From the NCBI GenBank assembly GCA_021030905.1, contig JAGFMI010000016.1, positions 310,001 through 374,000 on the forward strand: a stretch of 64,000 nt of DNA, in the 5' to 3' direction. Shown here in pieces: positions 21,082 through 33,378 of this stretch. The translations under genes were made by a program, and so were the position numbers. How positions within the stretch are numbered: position 1 is the stretch's first letter; the number at the start of each line of letters is the position of its first letter. The notes beneath the pieces are model-generated. The model saw only the letters and a program-made list of their open reading frames with translations, was not told where the DNA came from and made no database searches. Source of the stretch: Pyrenula massariospora. Taxonomy: Eukaryota > Ascomycota > Eurotiomycetes > Pyrenulales > Pyrenulaceae.

Positions 21082-23516
21082 TCACATCCCCTTGAACCTT
21101 GCCCACCCTTCCGCCCTCGGTGACGACGTCTTCAGAGCCGGCGGCTTGAGAAAGTCATCCGAAGAATCGAGCAGCGGCCAATTCGTCCTACTTTCATGAC
21201 GCCCCTCTTCCATCTTCAAAGTCTCAGACACATCCCTCCGGCGACCCATGCCTCTCCCAAACTCCGGTCCCAAGCCCGCATACCCTCCCGCAAGATCAAT
21301 GCCTGTATTGCTCACCACCCGTCCCTTCCCATCCATCTCCTTCTGCGTCGGATTGCGGGAGATGACGCTGATATCGTCCGCCTTCATGGTCTCATAGCTT
21401 CCTTGAGAATACTGAGAAGCCGTATCGGAAATCAAATCAGATTTTTCCTTGTCATTGACGTGGCCGATCGAGCCGATCGAGCTCCTGAGGTCTCCGTAGA
21501 AGCGCGTTTTCCCGCCAGAGCCCACGAAAGACGAAGGTCGGCCAACCGAGGGGCGGCCAGACGCAGTCATTTTGACAGGAATGTTACCTGGTGTGTCACT
21601 CAGCGCAATACGGCGCGGTTCTGGTGGCGTGTCAACCGCATCATCTGCGAAAGGGACGCGAAGTACGTCGTTGGCTTGACCTCCATTGACAGGCGTGGGA
21701 GGATTCATTCCAAGGGGATGGATTTCCTTGACCTTCTCAGGGGCCGGGGTTTTCAAATCACGCTCAAAGTCATACAAGCTATCTCGCGGTTGGTGTTGCG
21801 CTAGTGGCTTGTATTCCTTGCCATCTGCCTTCTTGGTCTGAGGAGAAAACCATTCCCTACGCCCGTCGGATTCTGGCTCTGGTGTCCCGCCCCGAGAAGT
21901 CAAAGGTGATACAGGTGACCCCGGTGGTATGTTCTCGGCATTATCAGGAATGGGCGACGGTGATGGAGATGGAGCATCGTATGTCGTCCAATTGTTTGCG
22001 AGATTCGATGACTGAGTTGGCCGATGCTGTGGCGCTACTGGCGGCAAAGGCTTTCGATCCAGTAAGCTGTTCCTTGCTGGCGGTATAAATTGCTTGGTCG
22101 GTGAAGCGATCTGAGGTTGCGGGCCGATGTGACTATTCCTTGCCGAAGAAGGGCGGGCAGATGAATCACTTGTATTGGACGGAGAGTTTGGGCCAGTAAA
22201 GCTATCCCGTGTCGAGTACGGTCGTGATGGAGATGCGTTTGGTGATCCCGGTGGAGCGCCTGCCCAAGTATTCCTTGCAGAAGAAAGGTGTGATGGGGCG
22301 CCATGTGGCGACGAGGCAGACGGTGGTCCAACCCAGCTGTTCCTAGCTGAAGATGGGCGTGATCCTGAAGTTGGAGGTCTTGGAGGGAGTCTGTCCAAAT
22401 CTGTCCGCGAATTTCGAGCAGATGTGTTCGAGTTTTGCAAGTACACGTCCTTCTCCTGCCCGAGTCCAATATTCTCGTAATTGAAAGAGCGATTGCTTTG
22501 CTGATACATACTATTGCGCTGCATACTGATGCCTGAATCTCGATTTGGTCGATACGAACCAAGTGACTCCGTGGATTGTACTCTGGTGTGGACGAACGGC
22601 ATCTGTCTTGGTATCAACGGATCAGCAACCCCCGATGCGCGTTTTTCTGCGCCAGAGTCTATTGTTCCACGACTGCCAGGTTTCTCTGACAAGGTCAGCT
22701 CAGATTTATTCCTCTTATGTGGTCTGGCGGTAAGGTTCTCTTCCAAAGGATTCATATCGGGAGGCAGCTTTGTTATCTTTCGGAAAATAACGGCGAGGTA
22801 TATGCTGAGAATCAATGAAACGAGATGGAGACCACCATCTGTCACGCTCAGAAGAAATGATATATGAATGATTTTCTTCGCAGCCCCAGGGGTGCCGAAG
22901 AGAGTATCCCAACCCGCTGCGCCGTAGGTGTCTTTATTGTAAGTCAAGATAGCCGTGAATGCAAGGAATGGAAGGAGACCTGCGTCCATCATAGCGGCGA
23001 AGAACATGTAGCTTGCAGAAGAAGCTGGCGTGCGACCGGTTGGGGAACGACAGAGGTGATATACTGCGTAAAGTGTATGCAGAAGACCAACTGCAGGCGC
23101 AATACGAATGATCCAACCCACAGAACCCGACGTGCCCTTAATGGCAATCATACAGAACAAAAGGCCGAGAGATCCCGCAAGCTCGCAGACACGAAGAGTC
23201 AATTGTGTTCTTCTGCCATACTTGATCTTCGATTTCGTTCGCGGAGACATTGGCTTCGCAGTGGTATTGCCATAAGGAACCAGAAGATACTGTGGTTGGC
23301 AATGTTAGTCGAAGTCTCACGAACGGAAGCTGATGGTCTCCTTACACTATCCGGATGCTTATTGAAATCAACTAAAGGACCATCTTGCTTCGGCCGTGGC
23401 GGTTTAGGAGCCCAGCTTGCCTGCGATACCGCTTTTGGGTTGAATCCCTTCTCCGTCGGAGCCTGGAACGAGTAACGAGAAGGATGATCGTACATGTAGG
23501 GCTGTTGTGTCGGCAT
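21082..23516 (-). CDS. Orphan four-TM protein with repeat-rich cytosolic tail
   Basis: Minus-strand exons 23516-23346 and 23289-21082 (56-nt intron) give 792 residues. After a Pro/Lys-rich N-terminus come four hydrophobic spans near residues 87-108, 115-136, 150-172 and 195-225, a MARVEL-like arrangement (inference from topology only). The remaining ~560 residues are Ser/Pro/Arg-rich and predicted disordered, and contain about five spaced copies of an SSARNSxxGP-like motif (nt 22060-22420) plus SPTK/SPLT sites typical of phosphorylated tails. No enzyme motif. Shares a 376-nt divergent upstream region with ARH1. Known only to me as a conserved hypothetical type. Confidence 0.78.
22060..22420 (-). 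repeat. Degenerate SSARNSxxGP motif repeat
   Basis: Within the four-TM protein's tail: variants SSARNSWVGP, SSARNTWAGA, YSTRDSFTGP, SSARNSHIGP and PPARNSLLDR at roughly 20-25 residue spacing. Protein-level repeat, diverged at DNA level. Confidence 0.65.
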
Positions 23517-23892
23517 ATTGTCCCGCTGGGTCTGAGACCGTGTCGACTTTTTCTGATGTCTTCGACCTTGCGATTTGTTTCAGTCCGGTCTGGTCCTCCT
23601 CAGAGCCCGCCCATCATGTCTGAGGACGTGAGAGAAGGCGAACTCAAAGCGGGCGCAAGATCCGGCAAACAGAGTCTCCGGAAGTGGCTCTTTAAGATGG
23701 CAAGATTGGTAATAAAGGAAGGGAGTATGATAGCACACACACATAATGGTGTGTGGGGCTTGATGGGTGGCTGTAGTTTGGTATTGACCTTGGGCTCGAG
23801 CCTCGTTGCCAGGGCAACCAAAACGATAGCCAAGTGCAGTGCCTGACTATCTTGGTTCCTTGGAAAACCGTTGAACTGTCAACGCCCGAGCT
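23517..23892. promoter_or_regulatory. Divergent upstream region, four-TM protein / ARH1
   Basis: 376 nt between divergent start codons; contains a short ACACAC tract near 23735. No further element recognised. Confidence 0.45.
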
Positions 23893-25502
23893 ATGAAAAG
23901 GGCACCATGGATATGTTCAGCTTGCGTCCGGTCTCTCGCACAGGGTTCTCAGAAGTCTGGCGCGCTCTGGAACCGTCAGCTTCCAAGTTCGAAACGATAC
24001 ATCTCCCAGCGTAGTGGCCGACCTCTCCGAGTGGGCATTGTCGGCTCCGGCCCTGCGGGCTTCTATGCGGCATCGAAGCTGATGCAAAGGGTTGAAAATG
24101 TATTTATCGATATGTATGAACAGCTTCCTGCTCCGTTCGGTTTGGTCAGGTTCGGCGTTGCGCCAGATCATCCTGAAGTAAAAGTATGACACCAGTTGCC
24201 ATTCCGCCGCAGACCTCAGCTAATATTGTGTTATAGAGTTGCCAGGACAGGTTCATAGAAGTTGCAAACTCTCCACGATTCAAATTCATTGGCAATGTGC
24301 ATCTCGGACAAGATCTGCCACTGAAATTGCTTAAACCATATTATGATGTTCTCCTCTTCGCGTACGGCGCATCTAAGGACAAAGAATTGGGACTTCCCGG
24401 GGAACGTGAGGCACGGAACATATACTCTGCAAGAGCCTTCGTGGGCTGGTACAATGGTCTCCCTGAGTATAGAAATCTGAATCCAGATCTGAGCTCAGGT
24501 GAAGCTGCCGTGATTATCGGCCAAGGCAATGTAGCTCTCGATGTTGCAAGGATCCTTCTGACGGAGGTGGATGTCCTGCGCAAGACTGATATTACGGACT
24601 ATTCCCTTCAAGCTCTGCTCAAGAGCAGGGTCAAGTCTGTCCGAATCGTCGGTCGTCGAGGACCTCTCCAAGCAGCATTTACAATCAAGGAGGTGCGTGA
24701 ACTTTTTCAAATACCGAAAATATCCTTCACACCTATACCTTCAGAGCTATTTCCCGCGAGTATAGACGCGCTGCCGAGACCACAGAAGCGATTGCTTCAA
24801 CTTCTTGAGAAGAATTCTCTGACCTCAACGCCTGCCTTTGGATTAAAGGAGAAGACGTGGGGCTTTGACTTCCTTCTATCGCCAGAGAGCCTCCGCTTCT
24901 CTCCTGGGAGCAAGCACATGATTGAGGCGGTGAACTTCCAGCACAATAGGCTGTTGGACCCTCTCTCATCCACCTCAAGCATCGAAGCTGCTCCAACTTC
25001 CTCGCCTTTGTCCATACCCGCCCAATCCCTCTTTCGCTCCATCGGCTACAAGTCCGAGCCCATACCCGGTTTCTCTGACACAGGCGTCCCATTCCATGAA
25101 CGGACTGGCACCATACCGAACGACGGCATTGGCCGGATCGTGGCGCCTACGGATGGTACCGACCAACCCCTTCCCGGCCTCTATTGTGCTGGCTGGGTCA
25201 AGCGTGGCCCGACAGGCGTCATTGCATCGACCATGTCCGATGCGTTCGCGACCGCCGAAGCCATTGCGGAAGATTGGGCTGAGGGGGATAATTCTGGTAG
25301 GTTCTTGAATGGAAAGGACGGCAGTGGGGATGGATGGGACGGCGTTCAGTCAGAGGTGGAGAAGCGTAGCCTCCCTGTGACGAGAGTGAGCTGGGAGGAC
25401 TGGAAGAAGATCGATGCGGCTGAAAAGGAGAGGGGAAGGCAGTTGGGAAAGGAACGGGAGAAATTTGGGAGTGTCGAAGAGATGCTACAGGTACTAGCTT
25501 AA
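23893..25502 (+). CDS. ARH1: NADPH:adrenodoxin oxidoreductase
   Basis: Exons 23893-24183 and 24237-25502 give 518 residues. Mitochondrial flavoprotein that passes electrons from NADPH to ferredoxin (Yah1) for Fe-S cluster and haem A synthesis. An Arg/Lys/Ser-rich leader precedes [17 protein letters not shown] (FAD site), then [14 protein letters not shown], a signature of the family; the second dinucleotide site is [14 protein letters not shown] and the C-terminal FAD contact is [15 protein letters not shown]. Domain order and length fit ARH1/ferredoxin reductase. The 53-nt intron (GTATGA...TATAG, GCTAAT branch) falls after PEVK. Confidence 0.95.
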
Positions 25503-25712
25503 TTACTAGCCTAATGTATTAGATCTAGAAGACTACAACTTCATTCTCTAGCCAAGCCCTATATTTATGCCCAAATACTCGCAGTAAGAATCCTGGTATC
25601 CATAGAATTTATTGTATGTCGACCAAACTCCGAGCAAATGCTACAACCTCTATCAACTCCATTGTACGCACGATAATGGTACACCTGAATAGACAGCGAT
25701 AAGACCAACGGG

Positions 25713-27754
25713 TCAAGATGGCACGCCTTCATAATCCCAGCCTCCTTCTCCTCTTCTGCGTCTTCGACTCATCCTCCGATTCACGTTGCACTTGACAAAC
25801 AACGTGAGTGCGGTAAGGATCAAGACAATAATGGCGGCAATGACTGGAACAAGTACTGTGCGCTGCTCATCCATGTCATCTTGGTAAGGACAGCCCTGAT
25901 TCGGGCCGCCCGTCACCCAGCAGGTTTCCACCGCGAGGCTGTTGAAGTCGACCCAAACGGCAGCGGTGTCCGACGATGCAGATTGAGCCGAAGGGTCAAT
26001 GCGTGACCTGGGAAGACCAAGCAGATAACGATAGAGATATGTGTTCTCGAGCGCAGTGTGCGGCGCTGCGAAAGCCGTGTTATCTGGGCACGCGTCCGGG
26101 GCTTGAGTGAAGGGCACCGTGCTGTTGGAGATTTGCCACAGATATGGTTGATTGCTGATACGACACGCGACATGGTACCGTGTGGTGCAATCTGCGACTC
26201 TCCAACGACCGGAGTAACTGGCACGGATATCCATGACAGCGCAACGGAAGTTTGAATTATTCCTAGATTTGGAAATGGAAGAATTGGAATTTATGGTCGA
26301 ATTTTTAGGCTCGTCAGAAGCCCAGTTCCATATCATCGAGTCGGAGAAGCTCTGATATTGTGACATATCTATGTCAGCCGACGTGTTCGAAAGGGACTGA
26401 TTCAGCAAGGGAGAAATGCCACACGATGTCAAATTTGCGCTGAGTGTTGTCAATGTTGACAAAGTGGGACTAAAATCTGTACCCATTATCTCGGTAACAT
26501 CGGCAGAAGCCCACGAGGAGTTTACTGAGGCGATATCTGTTGTTCCCTCCTTATAGAAACACCCAGAGCCAAGAGTCCCATCTCGGTTTGCTGAAGCACG
26601 GGCAGTAGTAGATAAATAGTCAGGTCGAAATATCACGACATCATCATGGCTGATATCATAATCTACCATTTGTGGATCGATAGATTCCCAGTTGATGAGC
26701 AGTCGCTTGCTTTTGACCATCTCAAGGTAGTCCTCGCAAGGCCACCCGTCCGCTGTAGAGTGTACATCCTCTGAGTCAACGTGCGTCGTGAAGTACTCGA
26801 ACATAGGATATCTCTCACGTTCAACGGCGTACCATGAATGATTTAGGTTCGCCCTGTCTTCGAATAAATCTGCAGCGGGGTAAATATACTTTTGTAAACC
26901 GTTGTTTAGCTGCGAGCTGGTATAATTTTGCGGAGGAAGGTCTGAATTTGATAGTGAAGGGGCCGTACCGTCTGGATCCCTCGTCAGCGTGGCAGCGTGC
27001 AGTCTGAGCCCGAGATACAAGATGTTTGCGTGCAGAGTGTTTGCCGTAGAATCAAGATACTGCTGCAACAGTGACTTCAAGTACTCTAGATCAAGATCCT
27101 TGGAACATTTGAAGGCCCCAAAATCGTACAGGAGATCTCCGTTAGGGGAAATGCTTGAGTTAGCTGGAGATTGAGAGTTTGAGCTTGAACTGAGTGTAGC
27201 TTCAGAACTATTGCTCCGGATTGTTGAGGAAACAAAGTCACTCTGTCTGCGCTCATTATCATTGGGAGTTGTCTTGGAGCTAATTGACTTGGTCGTCTCG
27301 CCATAAGCTTGAGTTGTGCGCGATCCTGTTGGTCGGGATACATTGATATCTGTCTTTGTCACAGAGTCTGTGGCGCTGGGTGGTATTAGTGTAGTTACGG
27401 TCGAGCCGAGCGTAGTTGCGTTGGGAAAAGACACAGGACAGAAACTGAGTCGCCGGAGGCCAGGATCCCAGTAGAGGTCTACTATGAGTCTTCGATAGGA
27501 CGCAGCAATGAGGTTCGAGATGCATTTGTTCGCAACGCCGATATCATATATTTTGCTGGTAAAACAGACCTCGGAAATAGATACTCTGAGGTGGTGAACA
27601 AAGTTCACAGGGACAAATTTTGCAAGATCTCGGGTGGACTAACGGCTGTTAACCTTACAGCTATGGATGACGGAGTTCATGACCTTACCAAGTATCGAGT
27701 ACTCCGGGGCCATATTGTCTCTCCTCTATCATCCGGGTCGTAGGTCGCCGACAT
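25713..27754 (-). CDS. MTC6: Maintenance of telomere capping protein 6
   Basis: Minus-strand exons 27754-27689 and 27638-25713 (50-nt intron, GTAAGG donor, GTTAAC branch) give 663 residues. The start was chosen because this ATG joins in phase to the conserved RDLAKFVPVNF stretch; the alternative downstream ATG in another frame does not. The family's VDLYWDP motif is present, a long Ser/Thr/Asn-rich middle with many sequons follows, then a C-type-lectin-like segment (GRWRVADCTTRYHVACR) and one C-terminal membrane span (VLVPVIAAIIVLILTALTLFV) with an Arg-rich tail ending EGVPS. MTC6 is known from yeast genetic screens on telomere capping; the molecular role is unclear. No signal peptide is obvious at this start. 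Confidence 0.87.
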
Positions 27755-28236
27755 GGAGCTTCCCGCTCATCGTAGAGCTGGTTGCGTCGCAATCGGACGG
27801 ATCTAGATCGCTTTGAGGATCTCTAATGTTGAGCATCGTTTCCTGGAACTGTGCTAGAGAATTTACAGTATGCGAAGTGCAGATACGAAAAGGCTGCTTC
27901 CGAACGACTCATTTTGTCAAGTTGCCAGGGAGTCTTGTTGTTTGGCAGAGAGGGTACACATTGACGAGCAACGAGAACTTCAGATGCGGTGCGGAGTCCA
28001 CCGCAAACCGCTGCTAAACTTTGGAATATCCGACTATTAGCCGGCGGAGGACAACCTGGAGGCAGCTTCAAACTTTTCGGTGTTGGCTTAGCTCTCGGTG
28101 CATCCGACGCACGCTCCTTCTCTTTCCTTTCCTATTCATGCTGAAACCATCATTGAATTATTAATCGAGGACTCATACGCTCTCGGAAACTTGAAACATA
28201 CACACCAAAGCCTACGAAGCCGATCTAGCACACACT
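27755..28236. promoter_or_regulatory. Divergent promoter region, MTC6 / SEC62
   Basis: 482 nt between divergent start codons. No distinctive motif found. Confidence 0.45.
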
Positions 28237-29499
28237 ATGGCCAATCCGGCCCAGCCAACGCCACAACAGATGGCCCAATTCCAGCAGCAGTTCATGCAAG
28301 AGGCTGCAAGGCGTGGGATGACTCCACAGCAATTCCAAGAATTTCAACAGCAGCAATTGAAAGAAGCCGCTGCAAAAGCGGGTATGACGCCAGAACAATA
28401 TCTCGCACAAGCGCGGGCGCAAGCTATGAAGCAACATCAGCAACAGCAACAGCAACAAACAAATCAAGGCCAGGGACAAGGTCAGGCGCCTCTGCTACAG
28501 CAGCAGCAACAAACAGTTGCCGTCAACCCAAACAACCCTCCCAAACCAGAAGCGCTGGCTGTGGCCAAGTTCCTACGGAGCCAGGATCTGAAAACGAGAA
28601 CCTGCATTCTAGATGGTCAGAGAAAAGACATGTTTAAAGGTAGATTTGTCCAACGATTAACATTTCAGAATTGACTCATCATGTTCCTAGTCAAGCGCGC
28701 ACTGCGTGCCCTTCTCTCCCCGGCCTACGTCAAAGCACGCAGCAAAACCCCACAGCTTCCAGAAGTTAAAGATGATGCAGGTGCACGCTCTGCACTTCAA
28801 CTTCTTCCAATGTCTATGCTTGCGCTTCGGGTCAGTAAATCTGACCCTCATGAGGGGCATAACCATGCAAAGCCTGCAAAAGACCCCAAGCGAGTGAAGG
28901 GCTTATGGACGGTCAAAGTCGAGCGGCATCAAGAATTCGAACCTCTCATGCACTATGTATGGCTGTACGAGGGATCTCAGTGGAAAACCAAGGCCTACGC
29001 AGCAGGTGCCTTGTGCTTGGTCATGGCGTTGGTAATGTTCCCATTATGGCCTATGGTCTTGCGGCAGGGAGTCTGGTACCTAAGCGTGGGCATGATGGGG
29101 CTTCTAGGTTTATTCTTCGCCATGGCTATATTCAGATTAATTCTATTCTGTGCCACGGTGTTCACGGTGCCACCAGGATTGTGGCTTTACCCCAATCTCT
29201 TTGAAGACGTCGGCTTCTTTGATAGTTTCAGGCCAGTGTGGGGCTGGCAAGAGGTAAGAACCTTGGCGAGTACAATCCCCCTATCACTGACAGATCCCCA
29301 GACCAAGGAAGCGAAGCGAAATGCAAAGCGGGCGAAGAAGGCGAAGAAGAGCGAAGCAAAAGCAAATTCAGCGTCCGCAGCGGCGCCAGCAGCGACAAAT
29401 GGCACTGTCACAGCATCCAGCAATTCAGCGTCATCCGCACCCTCAAATGCCACCAAACGGCATCTGGCACCGAGGGTGGAGGAAGCCGACGACGAGTAA
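28237..29499 (+). CDS. SEC62: Translocation protein Sec62
   Basis: ER membrane subunit of the post-translational Sec61/62/63 translocon. Exons 28237-28639, 28691-29253 and 29302-29499 give 387 residues. The N-terminal ~100 residues are Gln-rich and repeat a GMTPQQF/GMTPEQY motif. The conserved domain follows (VAKFLRSQDLKTRTCILDG, RALRALLSPAYVKARSK, LPMSMLALRVSK, DPHEGHNH, KRVKGLWTVKVE), then two membrane spans either side of residue ~255 and the PPGLWLYPNLFEDV motif. The C-terminal tail is Lys/Ala-rich. Intron 2 (29254-29301, 48 nt) has no in-frame stop, so its retention would insert 16 residues. Confidence 0.96.
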
Positions 29500-31149
29500 T
29501 GATTCCTCTGGGCTATTGAGTATTAGTGATTTCTTATGCTGCATGGGTGTCGTTGGGGGAGTATTTGCGGAGTTGTCGGAAAGCGTATGGAGGCATTCAT
29601 GACAGCGATGTGGAATCCTTATCAGGGTCTTATTAAACTGTCAGGCGATTTGCAATAACTTGTCCCTTGTCCAGCAGCATGGAGGTTCCAATATTGATAC
29701 ATGTCCCAAGGACAGGTTTTGAAACTTTTACAATTAGCCGGCCGGCAATTGGAGTTTGAGATCTCAAGCCTGGCCAGCCTGATACGCGCTTTCTGTAACG
29801 CATGTCTGTATTAGCTTGCGAAGTGAACGTCATATTCGGCCTTAAATCAGGCTGTTTTTAGAGTCACCACACCCAGTGCTGCAAATGTGTAGCGCTCGTC
29901 GCAGGCTGGCCGAAAGGCTGTGCTTGGACGGGCGGAACGATCCATCGTCCGGGATTCTGGTGAAAGAGATACCTGAAAAGGCATCCGCTGGCCGGCAACG
30001 TTACCGGATTACGAGCGGGCCAACTCCCGAGAACGGTGGGGGTCTTGGGCAGGCTTCTAACTTCAAAAGATCATTAAGTTTGCTGTAGGTAAGGCTAGTG
30101 AGTGAGACCTGGAGATTGACTGTCAAAGCTAATGCAGGTACTTTGACGCCACGTTTTCGATGAATGATTCGTCTCCAACACCTTGCGCTGGGAAATATCG
30201 CGATCACAATGATCAACGCCAGAAGATTCCAATGTCGAACTTCACGCAGGTAGCCCCCAGACGGAGCAAGGAAGCCTCGAGTTTCATCGTGGAATTTGTC
30301 GCCCCATTGTTCAGAATCATACACTTCCTTTTAAGAGCACCCCGGCCGGGGACCAGGATCATTGAGAAGCTCTTAAGCTTTTTCCGGCAAAGTTGCACAT
30401 CAATCCCTCAATTTCATCCAAATCTCAACGCCTTTGTTCTAGACTTGATCATGCTGCGGCCCCCATCCCTGGCTACAGGGCTGACGCGCAGGAAATTGGC
30501 CTCTAATCTGTCCAAAAGCTCTGTCCGCCTTGAAAACGGCTATCATGGTTGTTGGCAACACTGCGGTATACCTTTCAGAGGTACCCTCCCTCCCGACCGT
30601 GCCTTCAAAGCTCTTGTACCCAGTTGTCCTCGTCGGGCGCGTTTGCTTTTTTTGTCGCCTTGCGCCTTGCTTATAGCGTCGCCCGAAAATATTCGGCACT
30701 TTCACTGTCATTTATTATAAGCTCTCTGCTTTCCAGGCATCTGTTGTCTCCCACGGATATCCCGCGTCTCCAACACAAAAATTTCACGGACCCTGCGACC
30801 GCGCTACTTTATCCCACTACCATCTCTCTTTTAGGGACTGAGGAACCCGACTCACGAATACTGTCACCAAAAGTCTGATACCCAGGTTAGAAATATCTAC
30901 GCGTGTTAAAGAGTTGGCGATCAAGACGCCTCGCGCTGCCTTCCGGCTAATTACAAAGAGCTTCAGGCAACCTCTACTTACCAAAAAAGGTTCTGGAGCT
31001 ATGAATGCATAGCCTGGGCCTGTCTACCTTCCATCCGTTGTAGACGTCGAGCACTTACAACTACTCCGCCTTGTTCTGACGTAGCAGGAGGAGGGCCGAA
31101 TCAAGGGGCAGATGAGCAACGTGGCCATGTTTTAATAAGGACGACCAAA
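29500..31149. other. Intergenic, SEC62 to PH-domain gene
   Basis: 1650 nt. Scattered ORFs up to 186 codons (30160-30720) show no recognisable motif. The region may hold a long leader for the PH-domain gene. Confidence 0.5.
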
Positions 31150-33378
31150 ATGTCATACAGTATTACAGAGCAGGCTAATCAGCAAAGAGGAGGGCGGTCG
31201 GCAAGGCTTCAAAGGCAAAGACCTTCTGAATATACTCTTTACGCGAACGGCGAGCGCGTACCGCTGCAAGAAGATCCGAGGCCTAAACGCTATAACCGTG
31301 GTCTATTTGGATTTCTCAGGCGAAAGCGATCAGCCAGGAGGTCAATGGTGCAACCTGCCGCTAAATCGAGTAGCGTATCCCTGGTCAGTATTGCTAAGAA
31401 AGCTTCTTTGAAAACCAAGGTCCCAAGTATTCGCAACCGAGGCTCAAGGGATATCTTAAGAACTGTGGAGCCGGACTCGAATCAATTGGCTTACCGCTCG
31501 AACGCCACCTGGGACCCGCCGCCTCTCTTTCAAGCATATCCCCAAGCTGTACGACATGGAAAGCTACTTGCGCCGAGCCTCTCCGCAGACCACATCCTTC
31601 TGATGAATGAGCGCAAGACCAGTCTTGAGAGTGCTGGGTCCCCTGTAGTGATCAACGGGTCTGCAGAGAACGACGAGAATAGTCAGACTGGCAAACACCG
31701 TCCAAGTGTTTCTGGCACTGTTTCTCGTCTAGATTGGACCCAAAAGATCTTCGTCTTGGTCACTTCCGGGTATCTATTACAGTATTCCATAGACGGACAT
31801 CACGACAGACTCCCTGAGAAGATTCTGCAGCTCACCAAACAGTCTGTTGCATTTGCGAGTGATGCGATCCCCGGAAAGCACTGGGTCTTGCAAGTCTCCA
31901 AGACGGCGAGCGACGATGGTGCGGTGGACCTTAAGCCCTCCAGATCCCTGATGTCTCGTCTACGACTACACAACGAAGAGGCGAAGCGTACATGCAAGAG
32001 TTTTCTCTTGATAATGGAGAACCCAGAAGATCTCGAGTCATGGCTGAGCGCTGTTCGCAGAGAGATTGAAGGCCTCGGAAGCACAAAGTATCGTCAGCAG
32101 AGTCCTGACAAGCATACATCGGAGTGTAAGCTCGAGCATAGAGTGAGCAGGACCCTACTTATCAAAAGGGATGTTGATCGGTTTTCGACTTTTTCGTCTT
32201 CCCGAACTTCCCTCGCAAGTGACCCATCAGCCCGATATAGCATGCAGGAGCGCCGAAACACACTCACGGATCATCAATTATCTTTTGATCACTCGAACCT
32301 TGCCGTGAATAGTTTGCAGCGATCATCATGGTCCCGATCAGCGGCGGACACGGTGACTTTATCGAGCATAGAAACTTCAGCTGCCCCTACGAAACGTCGA
32401 CATTCAACCATCTCGACGACATCGGGAGTATCACGGTGCAGTCATTGTGGATCTGAGCCCTCTTCGTCGCCTCCTTTGTTTTCAAATGCTCCAGATATTC
32501 CTGCCTTGTATATTGATGATCGGATGAGGAACATGTCCGAGGCAGCGCGATATAATTTGGCAGCCCTCAATCATAGAAGAAAATCCTTTGCTACCTTACC
32601 ACGAACGTATTATCGGGACATAGTCACTCCGCCAGGAACACCAAACTTCAGCATGCCGACCTTCAGCAAGAGATATTCAACTCCTCATTTTGGGATGAGC
32701 ATGGCAGCAACGCATCCTGTCCCTTCAGAGCCTTTACCGTTAGGTCATCTACATATGCCAGCATTACAGAGCCAATCACCTTCTGTCATTGTCCACGGTG
32801 TTCGAAGGCAGACTCAACACTTCAAGGAATGGACAGAATACGCAGACGAACCCCTTAGCCCTCTACCTCCTTCTCGCATATCTCTTGAGCCCCCAGCACG
32901 AAGGAGTACTTTTCCGAAACGCCTCTCATCATTAGAGTATTCACGTATTGGCTTTGCAGCCCCAAGCCCACCCCCCACTACGGCTCTCCCGACATTACCT
33001 CCAATTCAAAGTGGACTTCGACGACCAATGAGCATGCAATTACGCACTCCTCAAACCGCCCATCAGTTTACTCGCCCTTGCCGGAGTTCAAGCTACACTG
33101 AACCCCTGCAAACTCCTTCGTTTCACTCGCAACCGAAGAGACAGGATAGTTCCCCAAATCAAACGAGAGTCAACTCAATTCAATCCAGCCCGACACTTTC
33201 AGCTCGTGTTGTGCTTCCCCCAACTCCTCCAGAGCTTTACGACTATACGAGAACTAAAAGATCGACTGCGCGGGCCACAGTCTCTGCCAACGGGCGTGGA
33301 GCATTGCCAATGGTCAGGAACAACTTTTCGACCTTGCGAGTCTCCGATGCTCCCCGAATGTCTATTCCTTGTCAATAG
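31150..33378 (+). CDS. PH-domain protein, fungal-specific
   Basis: Single exon, 742 residues. A basic, disordered N-terminus contains RSARLQRQRPSEYTLYANGERVPL and an Arg/Lys cluster (GFLRRKRSARRS). A pleckstrin-homology-like domain spans roughly residues 190-315: WTQKIFVLVTSGYLLQYSID at its start, WVLQVSK in the middle and the closing helix NPEDLESWLSAVRREIEGLG. The rest is Ser/Pro-rich with many SP/TP sites (TPPGTPNFSMPTFSKRYSTP). The domain suggests phosphoinositide binding at membranes; I know no characterised orthologue. A conserved fungal family with this layout has sometimes carried a misleading peptidase annotation, but no peptidase motif is visible here. Confidence 0.82.
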   Translation: MSYSITEQANQQRGGRSARLQRQRPSEYTLYANGERVPLQEDPRPKRYNRGLFGFLRRKRSARRSMVQPAAKSSSVSLVSIAKKASLKTKVPSIRNRGSRDILRTVEPDSNQLAYRSNATWDPPPLFQAYPQAVRHGKLLAPSLSADHILLMNERKTSLESAGSPVVINGSAENDENSQTGKHRPSVSGTVSRLDWTQKIFVLVTSGYLLQYSIDGHHDRLPEKILQLTKQSVAFASDAIPGKHWVLQVSKTASDDGAVDLKPSRSLMSRLRLHNEEAKRTCKSFLLIMENPEDLESWLSAVRREIEGLGSTKYRQQSPDKHTSECKLEHRVSRTLLIKRDVDRFSTFSSSRTSLASDPSARYSMQERRNTLTDHQLSFDHSNLAVNSLQRSSWSRSAADTVTLSSIETSAAPTKRRHSTISTTSGVSRCSHCGSEPSSSPPLFSNAPDIPALYIDDRMRNMSEAARYNLAALNHRRKSFATLPRTYYRDIVTPPGTPNFSMPTFSKRYSTPHFGMSMAATHPVPSEPLPLGHLHMPALQSQSPSVIVHGVRRQTQHFKEWTEYADEPLSPLPPSRISLEPPARRSTFPKRLSSLEYSRIGFAAPSPPPTTALPTLPPIQSGLRRPMSMQLRTPQTAHQFTRPCRSSSYTEPLQTPSFHSQPKRQDSSPNQTRVNSIQSSPTLSARVVLPPTPPELYDYTRTKRSTARATVSANGRGALPMVRNNFSTLRVSDAPRMSIPCQ

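Noticed and set aside
30160-30720. 186-codon ORF between SEC62 and the PH-domain gene
   Set aside because: No recognisable domain, no plausible splice partners, overlaps equally long antisense ORFs.
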